This document shows, piece by piece, positions 1 through 14,300 of a stretch of 52,891 nucleotides of DNA; positions within the stretch are counted from its first letter, which is position 1, and each line of letters opens with the position of its first letter. Under the pieces are notes generated by a model. It saw only the letters and a program-made list of their open reading frames with translations. It did no database searches and was not told the origin of the DNA. A program made the translations under genes and the position numbers. Source of the stretch: Podochytrium sp. JEL0797 (Eukaryota; Chytridiomycota; Chytridiomycetes; Chytridiales; Chytriomycetaceae); the NCBI GenBank assembly GCA_027596195.1, contig JADGJG010000067.1, positions 1-52,891 of the forward strand, read 5' to 3'.

Positions 1-556
1 ATTTCCGTTAGGGAAAAAAACTCTTTCGAATTCTCTCCCTTTGGTTGAGATCAACGAAATGCTGCCGGTGCTTGGCACCCTTGAGGATTTGATGATACTA
101 TGGAATGTTGTCTGCGTTAGAAACAGGTCCCTAGAGAAATCGTTTCTTCATATTATTAATCATTCTCTAGAAACTGTGCCAGTACTCCATAGAACAGCAG
201 TGGTAGTATGAACGCATACTGTTCTAATGTTTCCCCAACTTGTTCCTTCACATCTCATCCCCATGAGAGTGTCCCCACCTTGAAAATTGTTCAATCTTGA
301 ACAAAAACGTGTCCCCAATTTTGTGGAGTAGTTAGTTTTGAGGATTACTCATGGTGTGTCTATAAGAAAGTCTAGGGGAAACAATTCCTTAGCTAAGGAG
401 AGCTCAGCTGGGAGTGGCCCAGTGGTGGCCCAGTTTCCTAGGAAAGTTGCCTGACTCTCTAGGGACAACTATAAGAAACTCTATAAGACTTTTTTATGGA
501 GTGGCAATCGTTTCTAGGAAATCGACCCCCCCTAGGGACCGAACCTAGGATGCTAA
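1..556. other. Gene-free left edge
   Basis: I see no credible coding region here. The stretch is AT-rich, has stops in all frames, and carries many scattered CTAGG/CCTAGG words, as does the repeat array to its right, so it is probably more decayed material of the same kind. Confidence 0.5.
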
Positions 557-2310
557 GGAATTGAATACAGAGCCAAGGGAAAACTTTCGCTGTTGCAAGA
601 AACAATATGTTCTAACAAACCAGCTCTCTCTTGAATATGATTTCTGGTGTCTTGCCGAGAGCACAAGTTGCTGTCGACACTTTTTGACTTTTCACTAGGA
701 ACATAACCCAATTTGCCTAGGAATCGAACATGGAGCCTAGGGAAAACTTTTGCTGTTGCAAGAAATAATATGTTCTGGTCAAACAGATCACTCTCGAATA
801 TGGCTTCACGTATCTTATCGAGCGCATACAGCGCTCTTGGCTTTTTTTTCCTTTGACTAGGAAGTAAGACTAGTTAGCCCTGGGGTCGATCACGGATCCT
901 AGGGAAAACTTTTGCTGTATTAGGAATCTGTTCAAGCAGATCACTCTTGAAAAGGTTTTCCCGCGCTTTGCAGAGTGAACAAGTCGCTGTCGAAACTTTT
1001 GGATTTTTATCTAGGAACCAAAATAGGCAGCCCAGGGATCGAACACAAAATTACTACGTCGCGACTTTCAACACCCACTCTTCCACTGCCCTCAAAAGCA
1101 CGGGAAAGTCACAGGAGAACCATCTCTTACCCCACCTCGCATCCATCAACACCTCCACATGTGCACTCAATGAGTCGCAGATATAATTTGGCGCATTGCG
1201 CTCCAATGCCTCCTCAACCACTTGCTCCTCCAATCTCTCCTTGCCAAACAAATTTACCAGATTCTGGGGTTTCACCTGAACCCCGACATTGCACACGATC
1301 AAGGTGATTCATTGGCATCGCTGCGACGCTCTCTCTTGTGTTCAAACGCATGTATGCGGAAGAGGAGGAGGATTCACCGCGCGAATTCTATGGATGGGAA
1401 GTCCAGGGGGAGCTGGAGAGTCAAGGAAAATAACCTTAAGGGTGGAGGAGGGTACCTACGCAAAACCAAAGGTACAACTCAGCCAGTTTTTGGGTGTAGG
1501 TGTCTGATTGGGCCCCAAAGGAGGGTTTGGGTTCCATGACAGGAGGGTCGTCCAGAGGAGTGAAGAAAGGGAGAATCATCAGCTAAAAGATGAGTGTGGG
1601 GTTGGGCCATATTGATATTCATATGGCGAGAGGCACCTGAGATTGATCTCAGGCGCTTTGAAATTAATTTTTAGGCAAGGAACCAAGGATCGTCAGCCTA
1701 GGGGTTGAACACAGAGCCTAGGGAATACTTTTGCTGTGCTATTAAATGCCATATTCTGTTTACGCAAATCTCTCTTGAATATGGTTCCCCATGTCAAGCA
1801 GGTTGCACAAGGCGCCGGCAAATTTTTTCGACTTTTGCCAAGGTATCGAAGCCAAACTGCCTTCAGTCGAACACAGAGCCTAGGGAAATCTTTGCTGTAC
1901 AATTAAATGCCCTGTTCTGTTAAAGCAAATCTCTCTTGAATATTGTTTCCCGTATGATCCAGATCTCGCAAGGCGCCGTCGAATTTTTGCAGCTTTTGGC
2001 TAGGAACAGAGGCCAGCTCAATGCGGCCAACCTGGCCGGGCCTTCCCGTGAAGTCGAAAACCAAATCCCACGCCAACCACCCAGCGCCAACCGCGTGGCC
2101 GCCATCGCCGCCAAACTGGTCGCCAACCACCAGCAACGCCAACGCCAACGCGACCTCGACGCGGTCAACCTGGAGCCTAGGGAAATCTTTTGCTGTACAA
2201 TTAAATAGCATGTTCTGTTAAAGCAAATCTCTCTTGAATATGGTTTCCCGTATCATCCAGATCTCACAAGGCGCCGTCGAATTTTTTCATCTTTCCAAAA
2301 AGCCTAGGAG
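557..2310. repeat. Array of degenerate ~155-bp repeat units
   Basis: At least six diverged copies of one unit lie in the same orientation, beginning near 557, 716, 880, 1700, 1862 and 2170. Each has the same ordered landmarks: a TCGAAC-type word, GAGCCTAGGG, AAAACTTTTGCTGT, a block ending CTCTTGAATATG, CGCAAGGCGCCGTCGAA or a relative, then TTTTT and CTAGGAAC. Units three and four are separated by about 650 bp of unrelated sequence (about 1050-1690). The unit before the last carries a GC-rich insert. Read on the minus strand, the TCGAAC word becomes GTTCGATCC or GTTCGATTC, resembling a Pol III B box, but I could not fold a tRNA from it. It could be a decayed SINE-like family or a minisatellite; the age and family are unknown. 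Confidence 0.75.
1054..1302 (-). other. Possible coding fragment between repeat units
   Basis: An 82-codon stop-free stretch ends in a stop at its left end. Its composition looks protein-like (charged and hydrophobic residues alternate, with three Trp near the end), but there is no ATG start, no clear splice acceptor upstream, and I recognise no family. It may be the last exon of a gene broken up by the surrounding repeats, or chance. Confidence 0.2.
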
Positions 2311-2390
2311 TTGAGTCGGAACGCATTTAGAACTGGTCTCCAAATATAACATTTTCAAGCAAATATTTTGATCATATTAAAATAAAACAA

Positions 2391-5300
2391 CTACAACATG
2401 GCCAAGAAAGTGGGATCCATTTGCGCCAACTTCAACGGGTTCCCAGCCTGGCTAATCAAATCCAAAATCGTCTGATTCGCCGGATGGCCGTCCTCAATCC
2501 CCCTCTCCCTCTCCAGTTTGCAAGCGAGCGCGTGCGTACGCTTCGTAAGAAGGTCACAGTTCTGATTGACCAAATCACGCAGTTGTGGATCCTGGAAGGC
2601 CGGCTGCTTGCTTCGAGAAACATTTGATTGGGAAGTCAAGAGTTCGTCGCGAATGAAGATGGACAGATAGTCGTCGAGATCGGACTGAAAAACGGATAAT
2701 TAGTCAGGACGATTCCAAACGCGCTTCTCTTCCAAAAATACAATACCTCTGGTTCGGTCAACGCGCGTGCGATCGACATGACACCGCTCGTGAATACGCC
2801 TTCCATCCCCATGGGAGTGATGAAGTGTTGAATATTTGGGGTGAGACGGAACGGCACGGACTCCACGTTGGAAATCAAAAAGTTGGCGTTCGAGATCGCT
2901 AATAAAAATTCATCAATTGAAAATTCATGAAAAGGGCAAGAGGAAAGCTCAGACTTACTCGGCAACAAATCCGACGTCCAAATATCTCCCGTTTTCATTG
3001 AAATGTGGAACTTGCTTGGGTGGCGGTGTCCGATGCTGAAAAGGTACGTCATGAAAGTCACCGCAGCCATTTGGTGTGTGAACTGCTTGCGCATAATCCA
3101 GAGGTCGGTGTAGGATCGCATGTTCTTGATCATGTACTGTAAAAGAATGGGATTAGTTTCAAGAATATTGTGCGATGTGGCGCATTCTCACCTTGCTGAG
3201 AATATTCTCTGGAATCTACAGTTGGTACGATGAGATTAGATTCGATCCAGGCATGCGTATATCAGTGGGTCCTCACCATGCGGTTCGCGATATCCTGCAT
3301 CAACTCGGTCTTCAAATTCAAAATCTCGACCTTCTGTGCGCAAACAAGGGAGATGAGTTTTGTTCGACAACAACAAAAGAAGAACTCACCCCCTTCTTTC
3401 CAGCCTCAGCTTGGCCGTGCATCTCCCGCATCTTTTGAATGAAGTACAAAATTGGATCATCTCGGTGGATACCACTCGTGTGGCAATGGTCCTCGAAAAT
3501 GTCCTGAAGCGTCTTGTACGATGGGTCGTCTGCGACAATGCGCACCATGGGAGCGAGAGGGACAATGATGGGCAAATGGAACTGGAGACCGCGGCGTCTG
3601 CTGCTGATTTTTCTTTCGAGGACGCTGATGGATTCGTTCAGCGAATGTTTCAGAATTGGTCGAACCTGCTTACCCGTTGAAGATTCTGAACAACTGGATG
3701 ATGCGCTCCTCCCGTCTGCAGTTTCGCGCGGCCGGGTGTTGGACAATGAAAGGGTGGAGCGATCCATCGTGTCCGCGAATGGTGAGACGGCGGACTCCGC
3801 GAAGAACTTCGACCTCTGGCTGGAAGCGATCGATTCGAATGAAATCTTTGTTGTTGTCCTTCAACTGTAAGACCAACCCAAAATCAGTGAATCGCGCACA
3901 AAACCGTCAAAACAACACCAACGAAATCCAATTACCAAAAAGTATTGCCCAGGGACCTCGATTTCGTCGAACTTTTGATACTCAAACTCGACCAGGTAGT
4001 GCGAAAAGTACTCGAGATGCTGCTTGCGCGGGCGATTGTCGAGAAGGATCTCCAGCTTGTCTCGCCAATTTCGGAAGTTGTCCACCAACTGCGTGAGATT
4101 CGGCTTGCTCTTGATGAAATCTTCTTCAAACAGGGCCTTGTACTATTGTTTTTTCCGTTAGAGAACGCGGACGCGACGAAATGAAAGAGAAGTCGAAAAG
4201 CGAGGCAAGAATTACCTTCATGTGGTTCGGTTTCATGCTGTCCGCGAATCTCAGCAAATTGACTTCCGTTGTTGGAGACAGCGAGCTCGAGTCCCCAAAG
4301 TCCTTCGACAGTTGCTACGGGAAAAATCAAACTCAAAATCAGATTCCTGAATTCGAACGAGCGGAATACAAGAATCAAACCTGAATCCCATCACTCAACA
4401 GCGCAGTAACCAGCCGATAAATATCCTCATCCGACGACGGTTTCAATCGTTGGTTGATTTGATCCACCATCGTTTCCATCGACAGAGTCAACAGCGGGAA
4501 CGCCGTCTTCAACAGCGCCATGATTTCCTCCACATACTCCCACGGCTGTCGACGAGTTGGAGCCATCATCGCCAAGCCAGCGCCGGGCAAAACGGGAAGA
4601 ATCGGAACCGCTGGTGGTTGTGGCGCTTGAGAGGGAACCGCACCAGCAGCAGTAGCAGCTGTACCAGCACCCTCCTGCTTCACGAGCTCCTCCTTCGGCT
4701 TCGGGTCCTCGTCCATTTCAGTCGCTTCGGCACCTGACTCGCTCATTCCGGCTCCGAGGGCGGGTGAAGGAGTCGGGGCAGACGGCAGCAGCGGCGTCGA
4801 AACAGCCGTTGTGGCAGCGGGCGTCGAGCCGGCTGCATTGACACTCGCAGAAGCGTTGCTGCCTGCGTTCGAAGGGCCTGCGTTCGAAGGGCCAGCGTTC
4901 GCAGGGGCAGCGGCGTCCTTGGCCTCGTTCGCTTTCGCTGCTGCAGCCGCCATCGCCAAACCTTGCTTCTTGATGACGGTGAAATCTTCTTTCGTCGTTC
5001 GCAGTTGGAAGTGCAAAGCCTATTGGGATCGAGAAGAAATCAAAACACAATCCATGATGATAAAACAAGACAGCGCTTACTTGCGGATACGATTTGGCAA
5101 TCTTCATCAAAATGGTCCGAGCATATTTGGCCTCCTTCCCACTCAGTGCGGACAACAGCTGCGGAATGAACGTGATCCAGTACCACAACGGCGTTTCGCT
5201 TTTGTAGGCCTCGAACGTCATCGCCAGAGTCTGATTCGAATCATCCAACGCCATCAACCAAATCAAACGCGCAATGTACTTTCTCGATCGCGCGTTGTTG

Positions 5301-8300
5301 TAGATTCCAGCCGCTTGGAGGTAGCACTGAACAGCCTCGTTTGCGCATTTGATTTCGAGCGGATTCTCTTTGAACAGATGGTCGTTGTACTGGCCCCAGG
5401 CAGCCCAAGCTTTGGGAAGAGTCATTTCCATCTGCGTGGCGCTCGCGAACGCCTGAACCGCGTCCTCGTGGAGGCCCATCTTGGCCAGGAAGACTCCCTT
5501 CAAGGAAAAGAACTCCGCACTCTGAGGGGTCGAAAAGTAGTGGAGGTTGGTGTTGTTGATCACGTCGAGGCCCGTCGGGTATTCGTTCGGGGACTGGAAG
5601 TGGCATTTGGCTTGCTCGCGGAGTTTGTAAAAGGCCTCGGGAATCTCAATATTTGGCAGTGTATAAATCTTGGTCAAAGAGGAGATGCAGACGTCCGTGA
5701 GTCCGTGCTTTCGAGCGACGTGGGAGAAGCGGTTGATGATCCAGGCCGTTTCATGGTATCCGCGATAGGCGTAGGAGCTGGTTGGGTTGGAGGCTCCGCC
5801 TTGAGGCTGCAGCTGGGGAATCAATGGGAGGTACGCCTGGTTTGGGGTTGCACGGCAAAATAAAGTCAGTCAAAACGCGAGAAAGAGCCAACACTGAGGA
5901 GAAAGCGACTCGAACCTTGTTGACCATGGAGAAAATGTGTTGACGCCACGAGACCAAATCACTCCAGATGTTGATGTCGTCCCACACATTCGGCAGACGT
6001 TCTCTCCACGTGATCAAAATTCCCTTCAGCTCTTGCGACTTTTGATCAATGTTGTTGACGCCCGTCTGAAGCAAGTTTTCTTGAATCTGCGATGCTTCCT
6101 GCAACTCGACATACAGCTGGAACGTGTGGAGCAGAGGGATGTGCGCGTTGGCAACGATCGGTGGGAGAGCATACCACGCCGTGAGGGCCAGTTGGATTCC
6201 CTCGTCGCAAAGTTTTTTGAAGTCTTGTCGGTCCGGTGTGCCACTCTCTTGTGCCTTCAACAACGCGAGGAGCGCCTCAAAGACCTGTACATTTTCGATT
6301 CAGTTGAATTCGAAATATTACGATTCAAAAGCCCCACCTTCTTCCTCGGCGACTTGTTATCCGGCAAAGTTCTTAACGACAGGGTAAGACTTTCACGCTC
6401 TTGGAACCAATCCGACAACCTCCACGCACTCTCCAACAGCAGGTCCATATTCCCTTCGTGTTTCGACAAATCAAGCAAAATGTCCCACTGCTGCAGCTTC
6501 TTGGCACACTGGATTCGGAAATCAAAAAAAAGGTTTAGAAAAAACAACAGCACGACAATCAAAACGTCAAGTTTACCGTGACCCAATGATCCTCCCACAT
6601 GTTGTACTCCGACTCAGTGAACGGCAGCAGTCCCGTACGCGCCTTCGTTTGCGCACTCTCGTACAAGTTTTGAGCTTGAACCCACAATCCGCATTGCTCA
6701 AACGAGACGGCCGAATTCGACTCGGAAAACAGACAACGGCGGCGCCACAGTCCGCTCAAGTAGTCATCCTCCGACAAACTCGACAGCATGTCTCCCAACG
6801 CATCCAACGTGATTTCCTTCAAGCGCTCCTCCTCCTTCGTCGTAGACATGACCTCTCTCTGTGCTGTGGCCGCGTTTTGAAGCAGTTCCAGCGACGTGTG
6901 CCAAGCGTTGAAATTCTTTCCGACATATTTCTAAAACCAGTTCAACATGCGTTCAGCGAAATTCCAAAAGAAGCGAGAAGGGAAAACATCACTTACGACA
7001 AGCTGGGGCGGAAGTTCAATGGGCGGGATGCATTTACAGGCACCTTCCAGCAGCGTGGCCACCACGTTGGGTCGATGGTTCGCTTGCTTGAGGTTGTAGT
7101 CTTTCCCGAGCAACAGAATCAACAGCTTCGTCAGAACTTGCCGTTCTCCCGTGTTCAACAGCTCCCAGGAGAGAGGGAACAGTGAAATCCACATCGTCGC
7201 GGAGAGTTCCGAGTCCAGATAGTTGAACTCGCGAGCGGCCCGCATGATCAAACCGACATCCATCGATCGCATTTCAAAAACGAACGTCATGTACTTGGAA
7301 TGCTCAGACGCCGGGTCGTTGTCGAGCGCCATCGAGTTCGCGTGTGTCGCCTTGATTCCAAAGTTGGCGGCGGATACGCGGTACCCGGCGTTCGACGTGT
7401 TGACCGGCTGGCTCCAATCAATGCACCCCAACAACAAATCCAAAGCTTGGCGGATCCAAAACGAATTCGACAAGAACTCCCAGTTCTGAATTCCAACAAC
7501 GTACTGGAGTCGCGGAAACAGGGACGATTCCAAGCTTTTGTTGAGCGTAGTGGAAAACTTTTCGCGAATGGATGGATTCTCGCAATTGGTCCCCATCAAG
7601 AACGCTTGCTCCAACCGAACAGTCAACTCAGAGCGAGCCAGTTTGGGGTCTTCGTAGATGGACGCGATGAGATTCAAATAACGCTCGCTCAAGTCCTAAA
7701 CACAAATTCGAATCAATACGTGTGACGAGAAAAAAGCGGTTGATGAGAGTCGCGTACCTTGTCTCCACGCGTCTCCAACACCATCATCTTGAACACCAGA
7801 TTGGCCTTCTCCTTCAACGTTGGGAACGGCTCGCTGTTTCTAAAGATCCACTCGTCCATAATGCCAAGCAAGCAGTTGAGGAGGTTGACGTCGTGCGACT
7901 CCGAAATCAGCTGCGCGAGGCAGTCGTGGAAGGGGCGGCGGTAGTCCTTGAGACCCGACATCCGGTTCCGCACCAACTCAAGCAACATGATGAGCATCGT
8001 CGTCGTCATCTCGGACCCCGCAAGGTTGTTGGAGGAGGCATTGAGGTGGTCCTTCGACAGCTTTCCCAGCAGCTTCATGAGGTCAATCAAGTTGCGCTCG
8101 TCCAGGATTTCGGGCTTCGTCTCATGCACCGTTTTCAGAATCGAGAGGAGAGCAAACAGGTTGCTCGAAGTCTGGAGCAGTTTGGAAATCACACTGTCGA
8201 CCATTTTGACAAACGCGGTCACGTCGCTCGCGTATCTGACATCCGAGGCCTCCGGACTCGTCACTGCCGCACTGTAGGCCCGACCAAGAACTTGAGACAT

Positions 8301-11300
8301 GGCCTTCACAACCGAAGGGTTCTGAACACAATTCACACGTTATACAGAATCCAAGAGAACATCATCAAAAAAGAAAATGCTCACGTCGCTCTGAATCCAC
8401 AGCTCAATCGGCTTTTGAAGCGAACTCAAGTGGCTCACGATCCACTCCGACGGGCGATTCTCGAGGACAGTTTCGAGCACGTCGATCGTGTCGCGAATAA
8501 TCGGCATGCTGTCCTCCTTCAACTCCAGCACCACAGCCTTGTCAAAGTGACTAAACTTGATGACCGCGTCCGTCCAGATGGCCAGAAGCGACTTGAGAAG
8601 AGACACGGCACGAAGGACAAGACTGGGGCGCAGATTCGGTTCCAACGAAGATGACACGAAGCGAATCAAATAACCAATAACGGTCTCCTTGTTGTTGGCA
8701 TTGGAAGCCGCGTCGTGCTCGCTTTCGTCCACGACCATGGCTTCGGCTTGGTTCGCCATCTCCTTGACCCTCATGTTTTCCCACTTCAAAATGAGGTCAC
8801 ACAGGTCAATCGAGATGGTCTTGGTCTCGGCCGTCGCGTTCGTCAACAGGCCCAGTCGAGCAAACGAAGACACGATGTTGCCAATGAAATGGTCGCGGAA
8901 GGGGTAAAACAGCTCCGCATGACGAATCAAAAGCTGATACAGCGTCAAAAGCTGAGAAAGATTGTGGCCATCCTCTGAACAAGAAAGAAAACAATGACGG
9001 GATTCAGCCAAAGCAACTACAAGCGACGAAAAGCAACTACAAACCCGAGATGATCTTTTTCGTCCAACGAATGAACGTCGGCAACTTGGATTCGCCCGAC
9101 CCACCAGGAGCCACGACGCGTTTCGAGGCGACAGGAAGCATAACGTCGAGAGCTTGTTTGACCAAAACTCGCGTCTCCGCTTGGTGCGCCTTCAGGAGGG
9201 CCACGTAGATTTGCGTCGCAATCTTGGGAGGAGTTTCGTATTCGTGGATAAAGTTGGACAGGAGCACATACGTCGCCTGCTTGCAGGTCACGTCTTCCAC
9301 CTGGGATTTTGGTTTGAATGATTTTAGGCTCCCAAAACAAAACAATAAAAACACAAACCTTGATCTGGTTCCACGCGAACTTGATAACGTCCTTCTTGGA
9401 CTCGTTGGTAACCTCAGAGGCGCACTGAATCAACAGCGTGCTGAACTGAAGAAGCTCGACCCTCAAAAAGTCGTCCAACGACGAAAGGTCCTGGTCGGGA
9501 TGCCAGATGCGTGTTTGAATGAGCCCAATCATCTCAGCGTCGACAATCTGGGAAACGACATTCTGCGCAAACGACGCCTGGATAATCGGAATCACCATGT
9601 ACCTCAACCCGAGGATTTTCAACCCATCCGACATTTCGGCAGAGCCAAAGTCCTCCCAGAACTGATGAACAATCGCCCGCTTTTGAGCCGGCGTAAACTC
9701 CAAACAGACCCGCTCGTAAAAGAACTGTTTCAAGAAGGAAACGTCGAGAACCTCGCTCGTTGAGAATCCTTCCAAAATCTCGTAGAGAATCGGACACTGG
9801 CTCGGGTCGTTGGACGCAACAGTGATGAACACCTCCAGCACGTTGCGGTACTCTTGGCTCTTGTTGAGGCTCAGCTCGGAAATGTTGGTAGAGTTGCGAA
9901 TTCTCTTCCAGTGCTCGCGGACGCAAGCTCCGAGCTTCTGCTCCTGCAGAATCCACGTCGGGCGGAAAGCCGAAATGACTTTGATAATCTCGATGGCGAC
10001 TCCAGAGAGGTGGTCGCGCGACGCATCGGCAGAGGCGTTCTCGTACGTAGCCTCAATCATGCGGGTGGTGTTGTTGAGGACTTCAACGCGAAGGGGGTTC
10101 GCATTTTCGTCTGCGAGCACACTGATGAACAAGCACGAGTAGTTGGAGTCTCCCAGGCGGTTGAAGAAGAACTCCATCGCTTCGGTAGAGTACCGATTCA
10201 AAAACTTGACGAGAGGTGTTCTGAACGGCGATGAAATGGTCCGACGCAGGCCGGCTTCGAGGTCCAAAATCGTCTTGACCAAGTCTTCCATGAAACAATT
10301 CTAACACAGAAAAAGAACATGAGACTCAGATGGGTCATGCAATAATCACGGATGAAAAACTCACCGCGGCAGGCGGAAGTAGGTGGAAAACATTGAGCAT
10401 TGCGACCATAACCTTGATTTCGTCAATCTCAGTCAACGGACGACCCGAAGCACTGCTCAACACCGACGGCTCGGCCCACTGTCGACAATGATCGAGCAAT
10501 TTCTTGCCAATTTCCACTGAATGATGATTTGAGAACGCGTTCAAACCGAATCCCAAAAGAAAAAACCCCCACCTTTGAAATACGACGTCAAAAGCTCCAG
10601 CAATCTCGCAAGACCATCCAACACGGAAACCGTGAGTCTCTTGTAATCCTGCAGATTCACGAGAATCGGCTTGAGTCCCGCTTGGAGCAACTCCTTGGGC
10701 AGCTTCTTTTCCTGGCTCAACACAAGAGCGAGACCTTGCAAAAAAAAAAATCAGCATCCCCCACCCACACCAAGCCTCAAACACAAAACGAAACAAACCT
10801 TGATACGCCACATCCACAACCTCGGTCGTCTTGGCATACAGAGACTTGAAAAACACAGCAATGATCCTCGCACGCGTGTTGACCTGACGCGCACCACTAA
10901 AATGGAAAATCAGCAACGCACTCAAAAAAAACCCTTCCCTCCCACACTCAACACAAAAAAAACACACCTAAACTCCGCACACGCCATTGCCGCAGACAAC
11001 AACTTGATACACACAACCCTCAAGTTCGTCAACGAAGCCGAATTCTTGTAATGCGACGGCTTGCTCACAAGCGCCTGATCCTCTGCATCCGCCAACGCCA
11101 GCGCCTCGCTCAACAACCGAATCAACTGATCATCAAATGTCAACAACGACGGCCGCAACGACAGACAGTACGTGATGGCGTCAATATGTCCAATCTGCAA
11201 AGCAAACGGAAGCGCACGAAGCGGCTTCGAAAAGATGGGCTGCAGCAGTCGCTCGCGAACGGGAAGAAGCAGTTGCGACACTTCATGGCCCGTCATGAGC

Positions 11301-14300
11301 GCCAACTGCTGAAAGGTTTCCTGGATCGTCTCACGGACAGCCCCGTTCGAATTCGACAGCTCCGAAATCAGGAGCGAAATCAAGCTGCTGAACTTTGGGT
11401 TCGTCGTGGTGTTGCCGTCTTCCCCCTCCGAAGCCTCCTGCGGCACCACAGGAGAGTTGCACACCTTCAACACATGCATCAACGCATGCTTGGCACTCTC
11501 CGCGTTCGAAGTCGCCATCTCCGGCGACACATCCTTCAACACATACAGCAACGCCTTGATAAACTCCAACTCGTGATCTAACATCCACTGCAACCCAAAC
11601 TCCATTTGCGACGTCAACAAACTGATACCCAAACACCCCCCCGACTTTTCAAACCACTCCTGCTTGTAGCAACAACTATTGTACTTGGACGCAAGACTGT
11701 GAAACACGGGGAGATCCTGAATCGCCATCTTGCCGTTCTTTTTGACAATCGAACACGAGATGCTGTAAAACAGCTTCAACGACTTTTCCGTAAACGCACG
11801 CTGCTCGTCGTTCTCGCTCGTCATGGACCGCACAATCGCAGTAATGAACCCTTCAATCGCCGAGGTCGGCGCGTTCAGAATCCCATCAATAGTAGACGAC
11901 GACGGCTCCCTCCCCTTCTGCTTCCTCTTCAAATCCAACGCCTCGGCGACACTCAGGAACGCAAAATGCTGACACAGGTTCTCGAGCAACAGACGCGCAC
12001 GGTCCTTGAGCGGCGGAATCACGGTACACATGAACAGGAGCGACACAATGTCGCACAGCGCCTTGTCACTCGCCTCCTTCTTTTCTTTCCTCACGAGTGG
12101 CGAGTCAATAAACGGAGACACGGCGGGGGCAGCTTCGGAATCCACATCCATCGCATCCACCGGCGCGTCTGCCTCCAGCACGACATTGACAATATCCTCG
12201 GTCGCATCGTCAAAACTGACCAACAGAGGAATACACGCTTTGGCAAACAAGAACACTTGCTCCTGGTGGAACGCGAGGCAATCTGGATCCTCCAACACCT
12301 TCAACGCAATCACAATCAACGGATCCAACGCAATAACCTAAAAAAACACAAAAATGAGCCCAAATCCCCCACACGCACAAGCACAAAAAACAAAACCCCT
12401 CACCTGAGGATTCTCCAACTTCTGATGAAACGCAAACAACAACTCCACCCCACTCTCCGCATTCACCGGACAATCCATCTCCAACAACTTTCCCTGATTC
12501 AACAATCTCCGATTCCTTCCCCCCAACTTCCCCAAAATCCGCATCGTCGTGTGAGAATGCTCCCACTTGTACGGCAACGGCTTCAAATGCTTCCACAAAG
12601 CCTCCATCAACTCGTTACTCACAGGCGCCATAATCGGCTCCAAAAAGTCTTGCGTCAAGTTATCCACACACAACTCGAGCGTCCTCAACCCCTGCGACAC
12701 CAGATCCGTTCCTCCTTGCAACGCCAACACGAGGGGCTTCATGAGAAACGAGAGGTACGGCAACAGCACATTCAGGCGCACTGGGACCGTCAGACACAAC
12801 TCCACAAACAGCTCCTTCATACTTTGCTTGTTGGCCGTACTCAACAACACATTGAGTCCTTCCAACAACACCTCCAACAAGGGCAGCACTTCTTCGTATA
12901 GTTTTTCGAACCGCCCGCCACCAATGCTCCGGAACAACGCGCGAAGAAGGAGGAAGTAATTCAACGGGTCCTTGGCCGTGCTGGAGAGCTTCATGGACTT
13001 CATAATGATGCACGAAACATGCGGTTTCAGAATCGACTCGTTCTGCTTGGGGTACTGCAAAAAAATCACAGTTTTAGACCCTCGCCACCCCCTCCCAAAA
13101 AAAACCACACACGCATACCTTTGTCACAGCCATAAACACAACCTTATACAACCTCAACATGGTCCCCGAATAAATCTTATCCTCGCCACTCAAATGCTCA
13201 ATCCGATCCACCAAGAACCGCAACAACAGCCCCCCAAACGCGGGACTGACAGAAGTGAAGTTCGGCGACCCAGTCGGACTCGGCACAACATTCACAAGCC
13301 CCAACAGGTACTGTGGAATCGCCTGCAGCGCCCCATTCAACAGAATCCGTTCGAAAAAGTAGGGCATTTGGGTCGAAAACACGTCCTGAAACACACACGG
13401 CTCGACGTAGGTGAAGATGGCCGCAAAACTCTCATACACATCCTTCTCCTCCTTGGCAACAAGAGGGCTGTTTTCCCCGTCGTGGAGGAGCTTTCCGTCA
13501 GCTCCAAAGTTCTCCGAGGCCAGGTAATCAAAACACTTGAGCCCATCGCGCAAGATGCGCGAAAAGAGTTGGACTTCGAGGGGGGAGAAGCCGGCCGTGA
13601 AGACGACAGTGGGATCCGTGTCGGAGATGCCAGTCCCGGGGGGATTGAAGGAACGCAGGGTTGTGAGAACCGGTTTGATGCCTTCAATCACCATTCTGAC
13701 CAAGAACCGCATGTCTGCAAATCAAGAAACCATCAGCAATACATTTCGTCGGAGCCCTCACATCAACAAGGAACCCCCAGACTCACCCTTAATCAAATTA
13801 TGAGTCCCATCAAACGCCCTCGCAGAAGTCTTGATCGGCTGAACCATCCCCAAATCCACATACCCATCCATCTCGGGCAAGACCTCAAACGAGTCCAAAC
13901 TGTTGGCATTGATGGGCGCCTTGTTGCGATGAATATGTTTCATGACGGACGGGAACGCGTTCTTCATGGCAGTGAATTTGTGTGCAAACGCTTCGAGAAT
14001 GCGAATCAAGAGCACGCGGTCTGGGGAGTTTTCAGAATCGGATTTAGACCTCTCGCTCGATAAATCAAAGGAGAAAACAAAAAACTCACTAATCGGCTTG
14101 CTCGAATCCTGCAAACAATCCACCAAATTCACCAGCAACTTAGCACACATGTGCTGGATATTGGGCGACAAGGAATCATCATGCAAGTTGCGTGCATAGA
14201 GGTGGATCGTGGCCGCCAACTGGCTCGACGTGAGGGTGCCTCGAATGTGGTGAATCAAATCAACGAGGATGCTGTGCGCAAGAGGTCTGTTTTGTGGATT

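Noticed and set aside
557..2310. CRISPR-like array
   Set aside because: Units are ~155 bp, diverged throughout, with no short identical repeats and unique spacers; the genome is eukaryotic.
4811..5863. 350-codon plus-strand frame inside TRA1
   Set aside because: Shadow of the FAT-domain exons; it crosses a well-supported TRA1 intron near 5030.
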